64,000 nucleotides of DNA from Staphylococcus auricularis (GTDB taxonomy: Bacteria; Bacillota; Bacilli; Staphylococcales; Staphylococcaceae), in the NCBI RefSeq assembly GCF_001500315.1, contig NZ_LLER01000009.1:181715-245714 (forward strand). The letters are read 5' to 3'. Of the stretch, positions 29,970 through 39,905 are shown piece by piece. Positions within the stretch are counted from its first letter, which is position 1. Each line of letters starts with the position of its first letter. A program made the translations under genes and the position numbers. The notes under the pieces are model-generated. The model searched no databases. It worked only from the letters and a program-made list of their open reading frames with translations, and was not told where the DNA came from.

Positions 29970-31014
29970 TATCAAATTTAAACGAAAGCGCGTGCTCTCA
30001 AGTGCATCACAAATTGCATTGTTACGGCGATTGAGCGATTTACTCGCTAACGGTTTTACGTTAACAGAATCATTTTCTTTTTTGCTCACTCAAATCGACT
30101 TACGCCATGCTTCGGAAAACCAAGCCATTATAGAAGCACTCAATAGTGGCGCTAGCTGTCATCAAGTTCTTAAACTCCTCAACTTTCCTCGAACTGTTAT
30201 CATGTTAATCTACTTTGCTGAACTGTTTAGCCAGTTACAAGAATGCATCCCTCATGCGATTAATTTTATGACCCGACACCTCAAAGCAAAGCGATCATTA
30301 ATTAAAACGATTCAATATCCTATCGTACTCATCACGATATTCTCAGTGATGTTAATCGTCCTCAATCAAACGATTATCCCCGAATTTCAAAACCTCTATG
30401 AAACGATGGATGTTCAATTATCTCCGTTACAACATTACCTCACACAATTTATAGTACATCTTCCTTCTGCGATATGCTTCATATTTATTTTCATCCTTTT
30501 CCTTTTTTATCTACTACGTTGGCATTATAAAAAATTGTCACCACCCCAGAAGATTATCTTTGCGAAGCGGCTCCCACTTATCGCCAGTTACTATAAATTT
30601 TTCAAAACGTATCGACTCGCTTCTGAATTTGCGTTGTTTTATAACAATGGCGTTACGCTCAGTCATATTGTTGATATTTACGAATCACAGACTGAAGATC
30701 GTTACTTAACTTATTTGGCTTCGCAGATTAAATTAGGCACAGAAAAAGGCTTACAGTTGTCGGATATTTTAAGAGAAGTGGGGTGCTTTCAGCCTGAATT
30801 ATTATCGTTTATTGAACAGGGTGAAAAGAAAGGAAAATTAGATGTGGAATTACAGCTATATAGCGCGATTGTCATTGAACAAATTGAGCGTAAGCTTTTA
30901 AAACAAATTAAATTTATACAACCGATTATATTTTCGTTACTTGCATTTTTAATTAGCTCACTTTATCTCGTAATTATGTTACCTATGTTTGATTTGATGC
31001 AAACGATTAAATGA
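29941..31014 (+). CDS. comGB: ComGB, competence pseudopilus membrane protein
   Basis: 357 aa. GspF/PilC-type platform protein with three membrane segments (about 120-145, 175-198, 325-350) and two repeated cytoplasmic GspF domains (start ASQIALLRRLSDLLANGFTL; second around residue 225, YRLASEFALFYNNGVTLSHI). Anchors assembly of the pseudopilus. GTG start overlaps comGA. Reading frame is intact, unlike the gene before it. Confidence 0.88.
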   Translation: MKKLRINTHNIKFKRKRVLSSASQIALLRRLSDLLANGFTLTESFSFLLTQIDLRHASENQAIIEALNSGASCHQVLKLLNFPRTVIMLIYFAELFSQLQECIPHAINFMTRHLKAKRSLIKTIQYPIVLITIFSVMLIVLNQTIIPEFQNLYETMDVQLSPLQHYLTQFIVHLPSAICFIFIFILFLFYLLRWHYKKLSPPQKIIFAKRLPLIASYYKFFKTYRLASEFALFYNNGVTLSHIVDIYESQTEDRYLTYLASQIKLGTEKGLQLSDILREVGCFQPELLSFIEQGEKKGKLDVELQLYSAIVIEQIERKLLKQIKFIQPIIFSLLAFLISSLYLVIMLPMFDLMQTIK

Positions 31015-31097
31015 TGAAGTGTTCCCACCCAGACACTAAAAATGATTATATAAAACGAATTAGAAAGGAAGCGTATTGATGCGCTTAGGTGATTCAA

Positions 31098-31409
31098 TTG
31101 AATATAAAAAAACTCAGACAAAAAGCTTTTACGTTGATCGAAATGTTACTTGTATTATTGATTATTAGTATTTTGCTCATCCTCATAATCCCGAACATCG
31201 CGAAACAATCTGAAAACATACAAGCTAAAGGTTGTGATGCACAACTGAAAATGGTGAACAGTCAAATTGAAGCATATACGCTAAAACATGATAGAAAACC
31301 GAATACAATTGATGATTTAGTGCAAGATGGTTTTATTAAAGAAAATCAAAAGAGATGTAAATCAGGTGCCGTGATTGCTATTCAAAACGGGGAAGCGCAT
31401 GCTACTTAA
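31098..31409 (+). CDS. comGC: ComGC, major competence pseudopilin
   Basis: About 103 aa. The prepilin peptidase site and N-terminal helix are seen as KAFTLIEMLLVLLIIS near residue 9; two cysteines (in KGCDAQ and KRCKSG) likely form the pilin disulphide. The TTG at 31098 lies 5 bases after TAGGTGAT and gives MNIKKLRQKAF; the GTG at 31089 is part of that site. The 3' end overlaps comGD. Confidence 0.9.
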   Translation: MNIKKLRQKAFTLIEMLLVLLIISILLILIIPNIAKQSENIQAKGCDAQLKMVNSQIEAYTLKHDRKPNTIDDLVQDGFIKENQKRCKSGAVIAIQNGEAHAT

Positions 31410-31836
31410 GCAAGTTCCCGCATTCACCTATATTGAAATGCTCTTTGTATTATCTATTATAAGTATCCTTCTCATCATACAAATGTCTGCTCCTTGGCAG
31501 AAAGAGGTCTATGCGTCAGATGAATACACGCTTAACCGGTTAATTTCACAATTTAATTACTATAAAGCGAAAGCGATTAAAGAAGAGCAGACGATTATTT
31601 TACTGTTTCTAAAAGGGAAAGGACATATTCAAATCAAGCAACAAGATGGGAAGAAAGTAGCGCCTATTTCGTTAAATAAAGGACATATCAATCCTAAAAC
31701 TAACGTACGCTATATTAGCTTTGACAAAATGGGCCATATCAATCAATTTGGTTCTTTGTACTTATCGTTTCATGATCGACAGTATCGCATCATTTTTTAT
31801 ATTGAAAAAGGAAGACTCCGTTATGAAAAAGTTTGA
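31399..31836 (+). CDS. comGD: ComGD, minor competence pseudopilin
   Basis: 145 aa. Begins MLLKQVPAFTYIEMLFVLSIIS, a type IV prepilin leader with the conserved Glu5. The remainder is short beta-rich pilin sequence. ATG 31399 follows GGGGAAG and overlaps comGC by 11 bases. Its end overlaps the start of comGE by 14 bases. Assigned by order in the operon and leader motif. Confidence 0.85.
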   Translation: MLLKQVPAFTYIEMLFVLSIISILLIIQMSAPWQKEVYASDEYTLNRLISQFNYYKAKAIKEEQTIILLFLKGKGHIQIKQQDGKKVAPISLNKGHINPKTNVRYISFDKMGHINQFGSLYLSFHDRQYRIIFYIEKGRLRYEKV

Positions 31837-32116
31837 AGCGGCAGGATCATTCTTGTTAGATGCTTTGATTTCCTTTAGTATGATTGCTTTGATATGTATT
31901 GTGCTACTACCATTTATTTTACAACTGAATCAAACGTTTCACGCTAAAACAAATGATATCGAAATGAAGCGAATCTTGTTAGCTTCGTTAGATCGATATT
32001 CAGAAAAAGAGTTACAGAAAGGCATCCGTTATGATTTATACGACGTTTACAAAAGCAATAAGCGTTATTGCATCAAACATCTCTCTCAAAATCAAAAGTA
32101 TTGTACAAAACCTTAG
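31823..32116 (+). CDS. comGE: ComGE, minor competence pseudopilin-like protein
   Basis: 97 aa. Starts MKKFEAAGSFLLDALISFSM with a hydrophobic helix (about 9-32), then a small soluble tail with two cysteines near the end. The prepilin site is degenerate. ATG 31823 is inside the end of comGD. Assigned mainly by position between comGD and comGF. Confidence 0.75.
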   Translation: MKKFEAAGSFLLDALISFSMIALICIVLLPFILQLNQTFHAKTNDIEMKRILLASLDRYSEKELQKGIRYDLYDVYKSNKRYCIKHLSQNQKYCTKP

Positions 32117-32533
32117 ATCTCCAGGTTTTACGTACATTGAATTACTGTTAGCTCTTTTCGTAACGAGCTTGATTCTCACTATAGTCCCACCATTAATTCA
32201 GAGCACTGCTTTTTTAACACACGTTTAAATAGTCATGCAGAAATTGATTTAGCGTTCTTTGCCAGAGATGTAACGGCTGATTTACTCGAAGCGGATAATA
32301 AAACAGTAGAAATTAAAGACAAGGGACACACCTTAGTGTTCAAGAAGCAGAAAGATACTGTGAAGTATACTTTTAAAAATAAGAAAATCATTAAAATGGT
32401 TAATAACGATGGCAACATTACTCTACTCAATCGTATCAATGCGTTTAACGTATCACGAGATGGTAAATTAATCGTCATCAGAGTGACGCTTATAGAAAAA
32501 GGTGGTTCATATTCAAAAACGATTTACTTATAA
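32031..32533 (+). pseudogene. comGF: ComGF, minor pseudopilin, frameshifted
   Basis: The N-terminal part (32031-32228) has a prepilin leader, GFTYIELLLALFVTSLILT, then runs off frame and stops. The C-terminal part continues in the next frame from about 32216 to 32533 (RLNSHAEIDLAFFARDVTADLL, ending KGGSYSKTIYL). The switch falls in a T run at 32210-32215; one more T restores a single frame of about 167 codons. Either a real indel in a homopolymer or a sequencing error. The start overlaps comGE by 86 bases; ATG 32031 has AAAGG upstream. Confidence 0.8.
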
Positions 32534-32714
32534 AATAGATGCGTTTATATCTCCTTTTATCGCCTCTATGGTTATGTTGTATTTTTCGCTAATTTCATTT
32601 TATACTCTACAATATACGTTGAAACTAACAACGCTACATCATATAGAATCTTATTATGATAAACAAATTGAAACGCATATTAAAAAAGGAGATAGAAATA
32701 ATCAAGATGAGTAA
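32502..32714 (+). CDS. Small membrane-anchored protein at the comGG position
   Basis: 70 aa with GTG start inside the end of comGF. A single hydrophobic segment (about residues 15-38: AFISPFIASMVMLYFSLISF) follows a basic N terminus. Its place at the end of the comG operon and its topology resemble ComGG, but it is shorter than Bacillus ComGG and I see no diagnostic motif. Overlaps the possible long start of aroK. Confidence 0.6.
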   Translation: MVHIQKRFTYKIDAFISPFIASMVMLYFSLISFYTLQYTLKLTTLHHIESYYDKQIETHIKKGDRNNQDE

Positions 32715-33213
32715 TCCCTCACTTATTTTAGTTGGTTTTATGGGTACCGGTAAAAGCACCCTTGGAAAATATATTGCGAATCAAAAATCCCTTACTTTTG
32801 TCGATTTAGACGATTATATTGTTAATAAAACGTCACAGAACATTCCTGAAATTTTCGAAAATAAAGGAGAAGCAGCATTCCGCGAATTGGAGTACGAAGC
32901 CTTACAGGAAACAATGTCTACTTATGACATCATAGCGACCGGTGGAGGCATTATAGAATACGCACCTTCTTTAGCGTTATTACGCAACGCAAAAGGCGTC
33001 ATTTGGGTTGATTGTGATTTCGATACAATTTTTTCAAGAATTAAAAATGATAAAAATAGACCTAATGCCAAGAATAAATCTTTTGTCGAATTAAAAAACT
33101 TGTATTCGAAACGGGTTTCAAGATATAATGAAATCGCATTCAAAAAGGTGAATAGTATTCAAACAGTTGAAGTTTTAAGTGAAGAAATTTTTCAATTGTT
33201 AGATTGCGAATGA
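32707..33213 (+). CDS. aroK: Shikimate kinase
   Basis: About 168 aa. Phosphorylates shikimate in aromatic amino acid synthesis. P-loop GFMGTGKST near residue 9-17, the DLDDYI shikimate-binding segment, FRELE and GGG (ATGGGII) motifs are all present. ATG 32707 gives a typical length; the AAAGGAG is 16 bases away, so the longer start at 32656 cannot be excluded. It follows the comG genes closely, as in S. aureus. Confidence 0.9.
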   Translation: MSNPSLILVGFMGTGKSTLGKYIANQKSLTFVDLDDYIVNKTSQNIPEIFENKGEAAFRELEYEALQETMSTYDIIATGGGIIEYAPSLALLRNAKGVIWVDCDFDTIFSRIKNDKNRPNAKNKSFVELKNLYSKRVSRYNEIAFKKVNSIQTVEVLSEEIFQLLDCE

Positions 33214-33217
33214 TCGA

Positions 33218-33345
33218 TATCGGAGAGCATAGTTGAGCGATGCATTGATCTCTTAACTATCGCCGAAGGTGCAAGGCATAGCGTCGAAACTCTCAGGCAG
33301 AAGGACGATGTCGTAACGCTCCTTGGAGTGATTGAAACTGGGAAG
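33218..33345 (+). promoter_or_regulatory. Glycine riboswitch upstream of gcvT
   Basis: Contains the gcvT-type aptamer core: GGAGAGC at 33222, CGCCGAAGGTGCAA near 33263-33276 and AACTCTCAGGCAGAAGGAC near 33289-33307. Only one full aptamer is visible, followed by a shorter stem-like segment (CGCTCCTTGGAGTG) that may be a vestigial second aptamer, as in singlet glycine switches. CTCTC followed by TTTT at about 33356-33364 could pair with GAGAG as an expression platform. Glycine should raise expression of the cleavage system. Confidence 0.9.
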
Positions 33346-33393
33346 AAATACTATCCTCTCTTTTGATTTTAAACAAAATTAGGGGGTTTCTAA

Positions 33394-34485
33394 ATGTCTA
33401 GTGAATTAAAGCAAACACCACTTTATCAAAAATATGTAGATAGTGGCGCTAAAATCGTAGAATTTGGTGGATGGGCAATGCCTGTTCAATTTACAACTAT
33501 TAAAGACGAACACAATGCCGTTCGTAACAACATTGGACTTTTTGATGTAAGCCATATGGGTGAAGTACAAATTAAAGGACCAGAAGCAAGTAAATTAGTA
33601 CAGTACTTACTTTCTAACGATACAAGTAAAGTCGCTGTAGGCAAAGCTCAATATACCGCTCTATGTAATGAAAAAGGTGGTGTTATTGATGATTTAATCA
33701 CTTATCAACTTGATGACGAAACCTATGTACTCGTTGTAAACGCTGCAAACACAGACAAAGACTTTGATTGGATGAAATCTCATTCAGACGATTTCGACGC
33801 AGAAGTAACAAATGTCTCAGATCAATACGGTCAACTTGCAGTACAAGGACCTAAAGCACGTGATTTAGTTGCTGAACTCGTTGATGTAGATGTATCAGAA
33901 ATGCAACCATTTGATTTCAAATTAGATGTAACAATTTTTGATAAAAAAGTCATTCTTTCACAATCAGGATATACTGGCGAAGATGGTTTCGAAATTTACT
34001 GTGATTCAAACGATACTGTAGCTATTTGGGACGGTCTTTTAGAACATGATGTGACACCTTGTGGTCTCGGTGCTCGTGATACATTACGTTTAGAAGCAGG
34101 TTTACCATTACATGGTCAAGATTTAAGCGAATCAATCACACCATATGAAGGTGGTATTGCATTTGCTGCTAAACCATTAATTGATGACGACTTCATCGGT
34201 AAATCAGTATTGAAAGACCAAAAAGAAAATGGTTCTGAATACAGAACAGTTGGTCTAGAAATGATTGACAAAGGTATTCCTCGTACTGGTTACAAAGTAT
34301 TAGATTTAGATGGTAATGAAATTGGTGAAGTTACTTCTGGTACTCAATCACCATTAACTGGTAAATCTATCGCCTTAGCAATCATCAAACGCAGTGAATT
34401 TGAATTAGGTAAAGAAATTCTAGTTCAAGTTAGAAAAAGACAAGTTAAAGGGAAAATTGTTAAGAAAAACCAAATTAGCAAATAA
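33394..34485 (+). CDS. gcvT: Glycine cleavage system T protein (aminomethyltransferase)
   Basis: 363 aa. Transfers the methylene group from aminomethyl-lipoyl GcvH to tetrahydrofolate, releasing ammonia. GcvT hallmarks: FDVSHMGEV near residue 50, [11 protein letters not shown] around 192-202, and [18 protein letters not shown] around 227-244. ATG with AGGGGG upstream, about 50 bases after the riboswitch. First gene of gcvT-gcvPA-gcvPB; GcvH is not encoded here. Confidence 0.96.
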   Translation: MSSELKQTPLYQKYVDSGAKIVEFGGWAMPVQFTTIKDEHNAVRNNIGLFDVSHMGEVQIKGPEASKLVQYLLSNDTSKVAVGKAQYTALCNEKGGVIDDLITYQLDDETYVLVVNAANTDKDFDWMKSHSDDFDAEVTNVSDQYGQLAVQGPKARDLVAELVDVDVSEMQPFDFKLDVTIFDKKVILSQSGYTGEDGFEIYCDSNDTVAIWDGLLEHDVTPCGLGARDTLRLEAGLPLHGQDLSESITPYEGGIAFAAKPLIDDDFIGKSVLKDQKENGSEYRTVGLEMIDKGIPRTGYKVLDLDGNEIGEVTSGTQSPLTGKSIALAIIKRSEFELGKEILVQVRKRQVKGKIVKKNQISK

Positions 34486-34504
34486 TTGAAAAGGGGTGTA
34501 CATT

Positions 34505-35857
34505 TTGAGTCATCGTTATATTCCATTAACCGATAAAGACAGAGAAGAAATGTTACAAACAATTGGTGCAGATTCTATAGATGAATTGTATGGAGATGTA
34601 CCCAAAGATATTTTACTTAACAGAGAATTAGATATTGCAGATGGTGAAGCAGAAAACACTTTATTCAGACGCTTATCACAAGTTGCTAGTAAAAACGTAA
34701 CAAAAGAAACACATGCTTCTTTCTTAGGTGCTGGTGTTTATGATCATTATGCGCCTGCGTTAGTAGATTCATTGATTTCTCGTTCTGAGTTTTATACTGC
34801 TTATACACCATACCAACCTGAAATTTCACAAGGGGAATTACAAGCAATCTTTGAATTCCAAACACTTATTTGTGAGTTAACAGACATGGATATAGCAAAT
34901 TCATCTATGTACGACGGTATGACAAGTTTTGCAGAAGCTTGTATCTTAGCATTTGCTCAAACTAAGAAAAATAAAATTGTAGTATCTAAAGGTGTGCATT
35001 ACCAAGCACTTCAAGTACTCGACACTTACTCAAAAGTGAGAGACAACTATGAAGTAATAGAAGTAGACTTAGATGGTACAATTACTGATCTTGAAAAATT
35101 AGAAGAAGCTGTCGATGATGATACAGCTGCAGTAGCAGTTCAATATCCTAACTTCTACGGCTCAATTGAAGATCTTGAAAAAATCCATTCATTTATTGAA
35201 GATAAAAAAGCATTATTCATCGTTTATGCTAATCCATTAGCACTTGGATTATTAACTCCTCCAGGTAGCTTTGGTGCAGATATTGTTGTCGGCGATACTC
35301 AACCATTCGGTATTCCAACACAATTCGGTGGTCCACACTGTGGTTTCTTTGCTACAACTAAAAAATTAATGCGTAAAGTTCCAGGTAGATTAGTTGGACA
35401 AACTGAAGATGACGATGGAAATCGCGGTTTCGTATTAACATTACAAGCTCGTGAACAACATATTCGTCGTGAAAAAGCGACTTCTAATATTTGTTCTAAC
35501 CAAGCACTCAACGCTTTAGCATCTTCAATTTGTATGTCTGCATTAGGTAAACAAGGTGTTTACGAAAGTGCAGTTCAAAATTTCGAAAATGCAAACTATG
35601 CAAAATCACAATTTAAAGAAGCAGGTTTCGAAGTTGATAACGGTACTTCATTTAATGAATTCGTTGTTAAATTTGATAAACCTGTCAAAGAAGTTAACGA
35701 TGCATTAATCAAAGAAGGTATGATCGGTGGCTTTGATTTAAGCGAAGTGTCAGAACAATTTGATAATCATATGTTAGTTGCAGTTACGGAATTGAGAACT
35801 AAAGATGAAATTGATACATTTGTTGAGAAAGCAGGTGAGCTTAATGGTAGTAAGTAA
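34505..35857 (+). CDS. gcvPA: Glycine dehydrogenase (decarboxylating) subunit 1
   Basis: 450 aa N-terminal half of the split P protein. Together with GcvPB it decarboxylates glycine and loads the aminomethyl group on lipoyl-GcvH. Starts [17 protein letters not shown] from TTG 34505, six bases after AAGGGGTG; GTG 34496 is within that site. Family segments: [21 protein letters not shown] and [12 protein letters not shown]. Overlaps gcvPB by 14 bases, consistent with equimolar subunits. Confidence 0.95.
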   Translation: MSHRYIPLTDKDREEMLQTIGADSIDELYGDVPKDILLNRELDIADGEAENTLFRRLSQVASKNVTKETHASFLGAGVYDHYAPALVDSLISRSEFYTAYTPYQPEISQGELQAIFEFQTLICELTDMDIANSSMYDGMTSFAEACILAFAQTKKNKIVVSKGVHYQALQVLDTYSKVRDNYEVIEVDLDGTITDLEKLEEAVDDDTAAVAVQYPNFYGSIEDLEKIHSFIEDKKALFIVYANPLALGLLTPPGSFGADIVVGDTQPFGIPTQFGGPHCGFFATTKKLMRKVPGRLVGQTEDDDGNRGFVLTLQAREQHIRREKATSNICSNQALNALASSICMSALGKQGVYESAVQNFENANYAKSQFKEAGFEVDNGTSFNEFVVKFDKPVKEVNDALIKEGMIGGFDLSEVSEQFDNHMLVAVTELRTKDEIDTFVEKAGELNGSK

Positions 35858-37319
35858 ATCTAGTCCATTAATTTTCGAACGCTCAAAAGTAGGCAGATTT
35901 GCGTATTCTTTACCGAAAAGAGAAATCGACAATGGCGCAGTTGACAAATTATTAGATTCTAAATTTGTAAGAAGCAAAAAAGCAGAATTCCCAGAAGTTG
36001 CAGAATTAGATTTAGTACGTCACTATACTGAATTATCTAATAAAAACTTTGGTGTAGATTCTGGTTTCTATCCACTTGGTTCTTGTACGATGAAATACAA
36101 TCCTAAAATCAATGAAAAAGTGGCACGTATTCCAGGATTTTCTGAAGCACATCCATTACAAGATGAATCACAAGTTCAAGGTTCACTTGAAATCATTTAT
36201 AGCTTACAAGAAGAACTTAAAGAAATTACTGGTATGGATGAAATTACATTACAACCAGCTGCAGGTGCGCATGGTGAATGGACTTCATTAATGATTTTCA
36301 AAGCTTACCATCAACATAATGGTGAAGGTCACCGTGATGAAGTTATCGTACCTGACTCTGCACACGGTACTAACCCAGCTTCAGCTGCATTCTCAGGATT
36401 TAAAGCCGTTACGGTTAAATCAAATGAACGCGGTGAAGTTGATATCGAAGACTTAAAACGTGTAGTAAATGAAAATACTGCAGCAATCATGTTAACTAAT
36501 CCGAATACACTAGGTATTTTCGAGAAAAATATCATGGATATTCGTGAAATCGTCCACGAAGCAGGCGGCTTACTTTACTACGATGGCGCAAACTTAAACG
36601 CGATTATGGATAAAGTACGTCCTGGTGACATGGGATTCGATGCAGTGCACTTAAACTTGCATAAAACATTCACAGGCCCACACGGTGGCGGTGGTCCAGG
36701 TGCTGGTCCAGTAGGTGTTAAAAAAGAACTTGCTAGCTTCTTACCAAAACCAATGGTCGTTAAAGAAAATGATACTTACAAATACGATAACGACATTGAA
36801 AACTCTATCGGCCGTGTGAAACCATTCTATGGTAACTTTGGTATTTACCTACGTGCTTATACGTACATCCGTTCTATGGGTAACGTTGGTTTACGCGAAG
36901 TTTCTGAATCAGCAGTACTTAATGCAAACTATATTAAAGCACGCTTGAAAGATCGTTTCGAAATTCCATATGATCAATACTGTAAACACGAATTCGTATT
37001 AAGTGGTTCTAAACAAAAAGAACACGGTGTGCGTACAATGGATATTGCGAAACGCTTATTAGACTTTGGTATTCATCCGCCAACTAACTACTTTCCATTA
37101 ATAGTGGATGAAGCAATGATGATCGAACCAACAGAAACTGAATCTAAAGAAACATTAGATTATTTCTGCGACACTATGCTTCAAATCGCGGATGAAGCTG
37201 AAAACGATCCTGATAAAGTGTTAGAAGCACCACATACAACTATCATTGATCGTTTAGATGAAACTAAAGCAGCACGTAAACCTGTATTAAAATTTGAAGG
37301 GTTAAAATCTGAAAAATAG
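35844..37319 (+). CDS. gcvPB: Glycine dehydrogenase (decarboxylating) subunit 2
   Basis: 491 aa C-terminal half of the split P protein, carrying the pyridoxal phosphate site: [18 protein letters not shown] with the Schiff-base lysine near residue 273. [12 protein letters not shown] and [12 protein letters not shown] are also typical. ATG 35844 has CAGGTGA upstream; the longer frame from 35805 reads through gcvPA and is rejected. Ends before a terminator. Confidence 0.96.
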   Translation: MVVSKSSPLIFERSKVGRFAYSLPKREIDNGAVDKLLDSKFVRSKKAEFPEVAELDLVRHYTELSNKNFGVDSGFYPLGSCTMKYNPKINEKVARIPGFSEAHPLQDESQVQGSLEIIYSLQEELKEITGMDEITLQPAAGAHGEWTSLMIFKAYHQHNGEGHRDEVIVPDSAHGTNPASAAFSGFKAVTVKSNERGEVDIEDLKRVVNENTAAIMLTNPNTLGIFEKNIMDIREIVHEAGGLLYYDGANLNAIMDKVRPGDMGFDAVHLNLHKTFTGPHGGGGPGAGPVGVKKELASFLPKPMVVKENDTYKYDNDIENSIGRVKPFYGNFGIYLRAYTYIRSMGNVGLREVSESAVLNANYIKARLKDRFEIPYDQYCKHEFVLSGSKQKEHGVRTMDIAKRLLDFGIHPPTNYFPLIVDEAMMIEPTETESKETLDYFCDTMLQIADEAENDPDKVLEAPHTTIIDRLDETKAARKPVLKFEGLKSEK

Positions 37320-37413
37320 TATACAGTTAAAACAATGCATCTGATACGTATGTGCACGATTGTTCATACGTTGCATAACACTTGAGATATTAAGCACTGT
37401 TTTATTCACTAGC

Positions 37414-37453
37414 GGACTAGTAGAGGCATTCCATGTCTTTGCTAGTCCTTTTT
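37414..37453 (+). terminator. Intrinsic terminator of the gcv operon
   Basis: GGACTAG / CTAGTCC stem extended by imperfect pairs, followed by a T run (CTTTTTAT). About 95 bases past the gcvPB stop. Confidence 0.8.
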
Positions 37454-37480
37454 ATATATCATAGGGCAAAAGAGGTCACA

Positions 37481-37518
37481 AAAATAAAGGCTGGAACAAT
37501 ATCATGTTCCAGCCTTTA
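37481..37518 (-). terminator. Intrinsic terminator of the rhodanese gene
   Basis: Perfect 14-bp stem TAAAGGCTGGAACA / TGTTCCAGCCTTTA; on the minus strand it is followed by TTTTTG. It lies 12 bases beyond the stop of the minus-strand rhodanese gene. Confidence 0.88.
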
Positions 37519-37530
37519 TAGCTCATTATA

Positions 37531-37914
37531 TTATTTTTTAGATTTAATTTTACCAGTCCATTTTTTATATCCGCCTTTTAACATGTAGATATCTTTATAA
37601 CCGTTTTTCTTCAAAATACGGGCAGCACGGTAACTGGCTATACCATTTGCATCACAAAGATAAACGGGTTGGTCTTTTCTTAAACCTTGATATCTTTGTT
37701 TAAACATCGTAATTGGGATATTTCTTGCACCATTGATATGTCCATAGTCATAATCAACTTTTTCTCTGACATCTATTACTTGGGCTTTTCTCATCCCTTG
37801 ATGGAATTCATATTGATTTAATTCTTCAACTGATCTTTTGTTTATAATGGCGTTGAAAATCATATATCCAACGACGATGACTAATAATATAACAATTATC
37901 CACAAACTACTCAT
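37531..37914 (-). CDS. Membrane-anchored rhodanese-like protein (YqhL type)
   Basis: 127 aa. One N-terminal hydrophobic helix (about 4-22) is followed by a single rhodanese domain. The active-site cysteine is in YLCDANGIASYRAARIL (near residue 88). Rhodanese domains carry persulphide sulphur; the partner here is unknown. Divergent from lipM, as yqhL and yqhM are in Bacillus. AGGGAGGAT-type ribosome site precedes the ATG on the minus strand. Confidence 0.88.
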   Translation of the reverse strand: MSSLWIIVILLVIVVGYMIFNAIINKRSVEELNQYEFHQGMRKAQVIDVREKVDYDYGHINGARNIPITMFKQRYQGLRKDQPVYLCDANGIASYRAARILKKNGYKDIYMLKGGYKKWTGKIKSKK

Positions 37915-38075
37915 CTTGCATCCTCCCTAATTAAACGATATTATATATTATAAGGCTGATAGCGTAATTTATCAAAGTATATCTGTCATTCTTCTAGGGG
38001 TATGCAACTATTTGTGATTAAATTCACTTAATTTGTTTTTGATTTGTAGAGACAAAAGTGTGGGGAGATTTTAAA

Positions 38076-38906
38076 ATGACTGAAACTTGGAATTTTATCA
38101 ATACGGGTAGTAATGATCCATATTATAACATGGCGATGGATGAAGCGTTACTTAATTTTGTTTCAAGAGGTGAAATAGCACCTGTGATCCGTTTTTACAC
38201 ATGGGATCCAGCGACATTATCTATTGGCTATTTCCAACGCATTCATCGTGATATTGACGTAGATAAAGTAAAAGAAAAAGGATATGGATTAGTAAGACGT
38301 CAGACGGGCGGTAGAGGCGTCTTACACGATAAAGAATTAACATACAGTGTGATTGTACCTGAATCACATCCACGTATGCCTTCGACGGTGACTGCAGCAT
38401 ATCGAGTCATCTCAGAAGGGCTATTAGAAGGGTTTAAACATTTAGGATTCGATGCTTATTTTGCGATTCCGCATACGAAAGAAGAACGAGAGCTGTTGAA
38501 ACAACCTCATAGTGCCGTGTGTTTTGATGCGCCGAGTTGGTATGAACTTGTGGTAGAAGGCCGAAAAATTGCAGGAAGTGCGCAAGTGAGACAAAAAGGC
38601 GTCATACTACAACATGGTTCTTTGTTACAGGACGTAGATGTTGATGACCTCTTTGATATGTTTAAATTTAAACATGATCGTTTACGAGATAAAATGAAAA
38701 CGTCATTTATGGATAAAGCAGTCGCGATCAACGATATAGCTGATAGACACATCACAATCAACGAGATGGAAGAAGCGTTCGCAGCTGGTTTCCAAAAAGC
38801 ACTTGATCTTGAATTTACACCATTAGAATTAACCACTGCACAGCAAAATGAAGTGAATACGTTGATTGAAAAATTTAAATCTGACGAATGGAATTATAGA
38901 AAATAA
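38076..38906 (+). CDS. lipM: Octanoyltransferase LipM
   Basis: 276 aa of the BPL/LplA/LipB fold. Moves octanoate from acyl carrier protein to GcvH, the first step in making lipoyl groups for GcvH and, by relay, for the E2 subunits such as BkdB encoded at 53095. Conserved [18 protein letters not shown] and [28 protein letters not shown] segments (split here as [13 protein letters not shown] and GRKIAGSAQ) include the active-site Cys. ATG 38076 follows GGGGAG by seven bases. Confidence 0.93.
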   Translation: MTETWNFINTGSNDPYYNMAMDEALLNFVSRGEIAPVIRFYTWDPATLSIGYFQRIHRDIDVDKVKEKGYGLVRRQTGGRGVLHDKELTYSVIVPESHPRMPSTVTAAYRVISEGLLEGFKHLGFDAYFAIPHTKEERELLKQPHSAVCFDAPSWYELVVEGRKIAGSAQVRQKGVILQHGSLLQDVDVDDLFDMFKFKHDRLRDKMKTSFMDKAVAINDIADRHITINEMEEAFAAGFQKALDLEFTPLELTTAQQNEVNTLIEKFKSDEWNYRK

Positions 38907-38912
38907 GAGCAA

Positions 38913-38957
38913 AAAATTAGCCGGAAGACTTTTTACTAGTCAATTCCGGCTCTTTTC
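38913..38957. terminator. Bidirectional terminator after lipM
   Basis: AGCCGGAA / TTCCGGCT stem with inner GAC/GTC pairs; T run on the plus side (CTTTTC) and AATTTTTT on the minus side. Serves lipM and the converging small membrane gene. Confidence 0.85.
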
Positions 38958-38966
38958 ATATTTATA

Positions 38967-39188
38967 TTAGCGGCGTCGATGTTGTTTTCTATATTTGCGT
39001 TTTGCTTTTTTGTATTTACGTTGATCTTCTGTAAGGAAAAAGAAATAGTAGATGAGGTACAGAATAACCCCAATGATGACTAAACTAATGAACATATTGA
39101 GTAAGCCAAAAATAAAATGGTCTAAATTCATAATTAAACCGATGGCAGCTACAATCAATATGAAGTAGAACAACCCTTTTTTTAACAT
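38967..39188 (-). CDS. Small hydrophobic protein of unknown function
   Basis: 73 aa. Two hydrophobic helices (about 4-22 and 30-52), then a strongly basic tail ending KYRKQHRRR. I recognise no family domain. On the minus strand GGGAGGG lies four bases before the ATG at 39188; the longer frame from 39206 would include that site. It follows the lipoprotein gene by about 30 bases, so the two likely form an operon. Confidence 0.78.
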   Translation of the reverse strand: MLKKGLFYFILIVAAIGLIMNLDHFIFGLLNMFISLVIIGVILYLIYYFFFLTEDQRKYKKAKRKYRKQHRRR

Positions 39189-39218
39189 GTTAACCCTCCC
39201 AAGCATGGTTGAAACGCG

Positions 39219-39800
39219 CTATTGATTTAAATTAATAGACGCTAAATCACTTTGTCCATCTTTGATTTTATCTTTATCTTTTGAAGCATATCCTTCACTA
39301 ATATCTGTGAGAGATGAACTTAGTTTTTTGTTTATTTTTTTAATACTTTTCGCTTTGTCTTTCACTTCGCCTGATGTTTTACCTGAGGTGTCGATATCTT
39401 CCGTATATTTATCATAAGCTTCATCAATATCACGTTGAATATCATCTAATTTTTTCTTAATGTTTTCTTTACCTTTATTTTGAGAAATTTCTTCCTCGAT
39501 ACGATTATACTTACTAATCGCTTGATTGATATCACTATAATAATTTGATGTCGCTTCTAAATTTTTCGCTTTTTTATTATTGCTTTTCGCTTTAGACATA
39601 TTTGCTTTATCTTTTTTTAGACTGTTTATCTTACTTTTTTCATTATTGATAGAGTGGTTGAGTTCCTGAATGTCTATTTTTAGTTGATGATTGTCATCGC
39701 GTAACTTTGTTGTTTTATCTTCGAGTGGTCCTAAATCTTGACTACCACAGCCCACAAGCAAAACGGACAATGATACGATTGTCACTAATTTCTTTTTCAT
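39219..39800 (-). CDS. Lipoprotein with coiled coil (YkyA-like)
   Basis: 193 aa. Type II signal peptide with lipobox LLVGC (Cys18), so the mature protein is lipid-anchored outside the membrane. Residues ~25-75 form a Lys/Asp/Asn-rich coiled coil (LRDDNHQLKIDIQELNHSI), and further helical sequence continues to the end. It resembles the staphylococcal YkyA-like lipoproteins, of unknown function. ATG with TTAGGAG upstream on the minus strand. Divergent from the peptidase gene at 39906. Confidence 0.82.
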   Translation of the reverse strand: MKKKLVTIVSLSVLLVGCGSQDLGPLEDKTTKLRDDNHQLKIDIQELNHSINNEKSKINSLKKDKANMSKAKSNNKKAKNLEATSNYYSDINQAISKYNRIEEEISQNKGKENIKKKLDDIQRDIDEAYDKYTEDIDTSGKTSGEVKDKAKSIKKINKKLSSSLTDISEGYASKDKDKIKDGQSDLASINLNQ

Positions 39801-39905
39801 TTCCTAACTCCTAATTTTTTAACTATTCATGTATATGTTAATTATGCTATCATTTTAATGTATATATAAAGATTGTACAAATTTATTGTATAGGAGGATG
39901 AGGGG

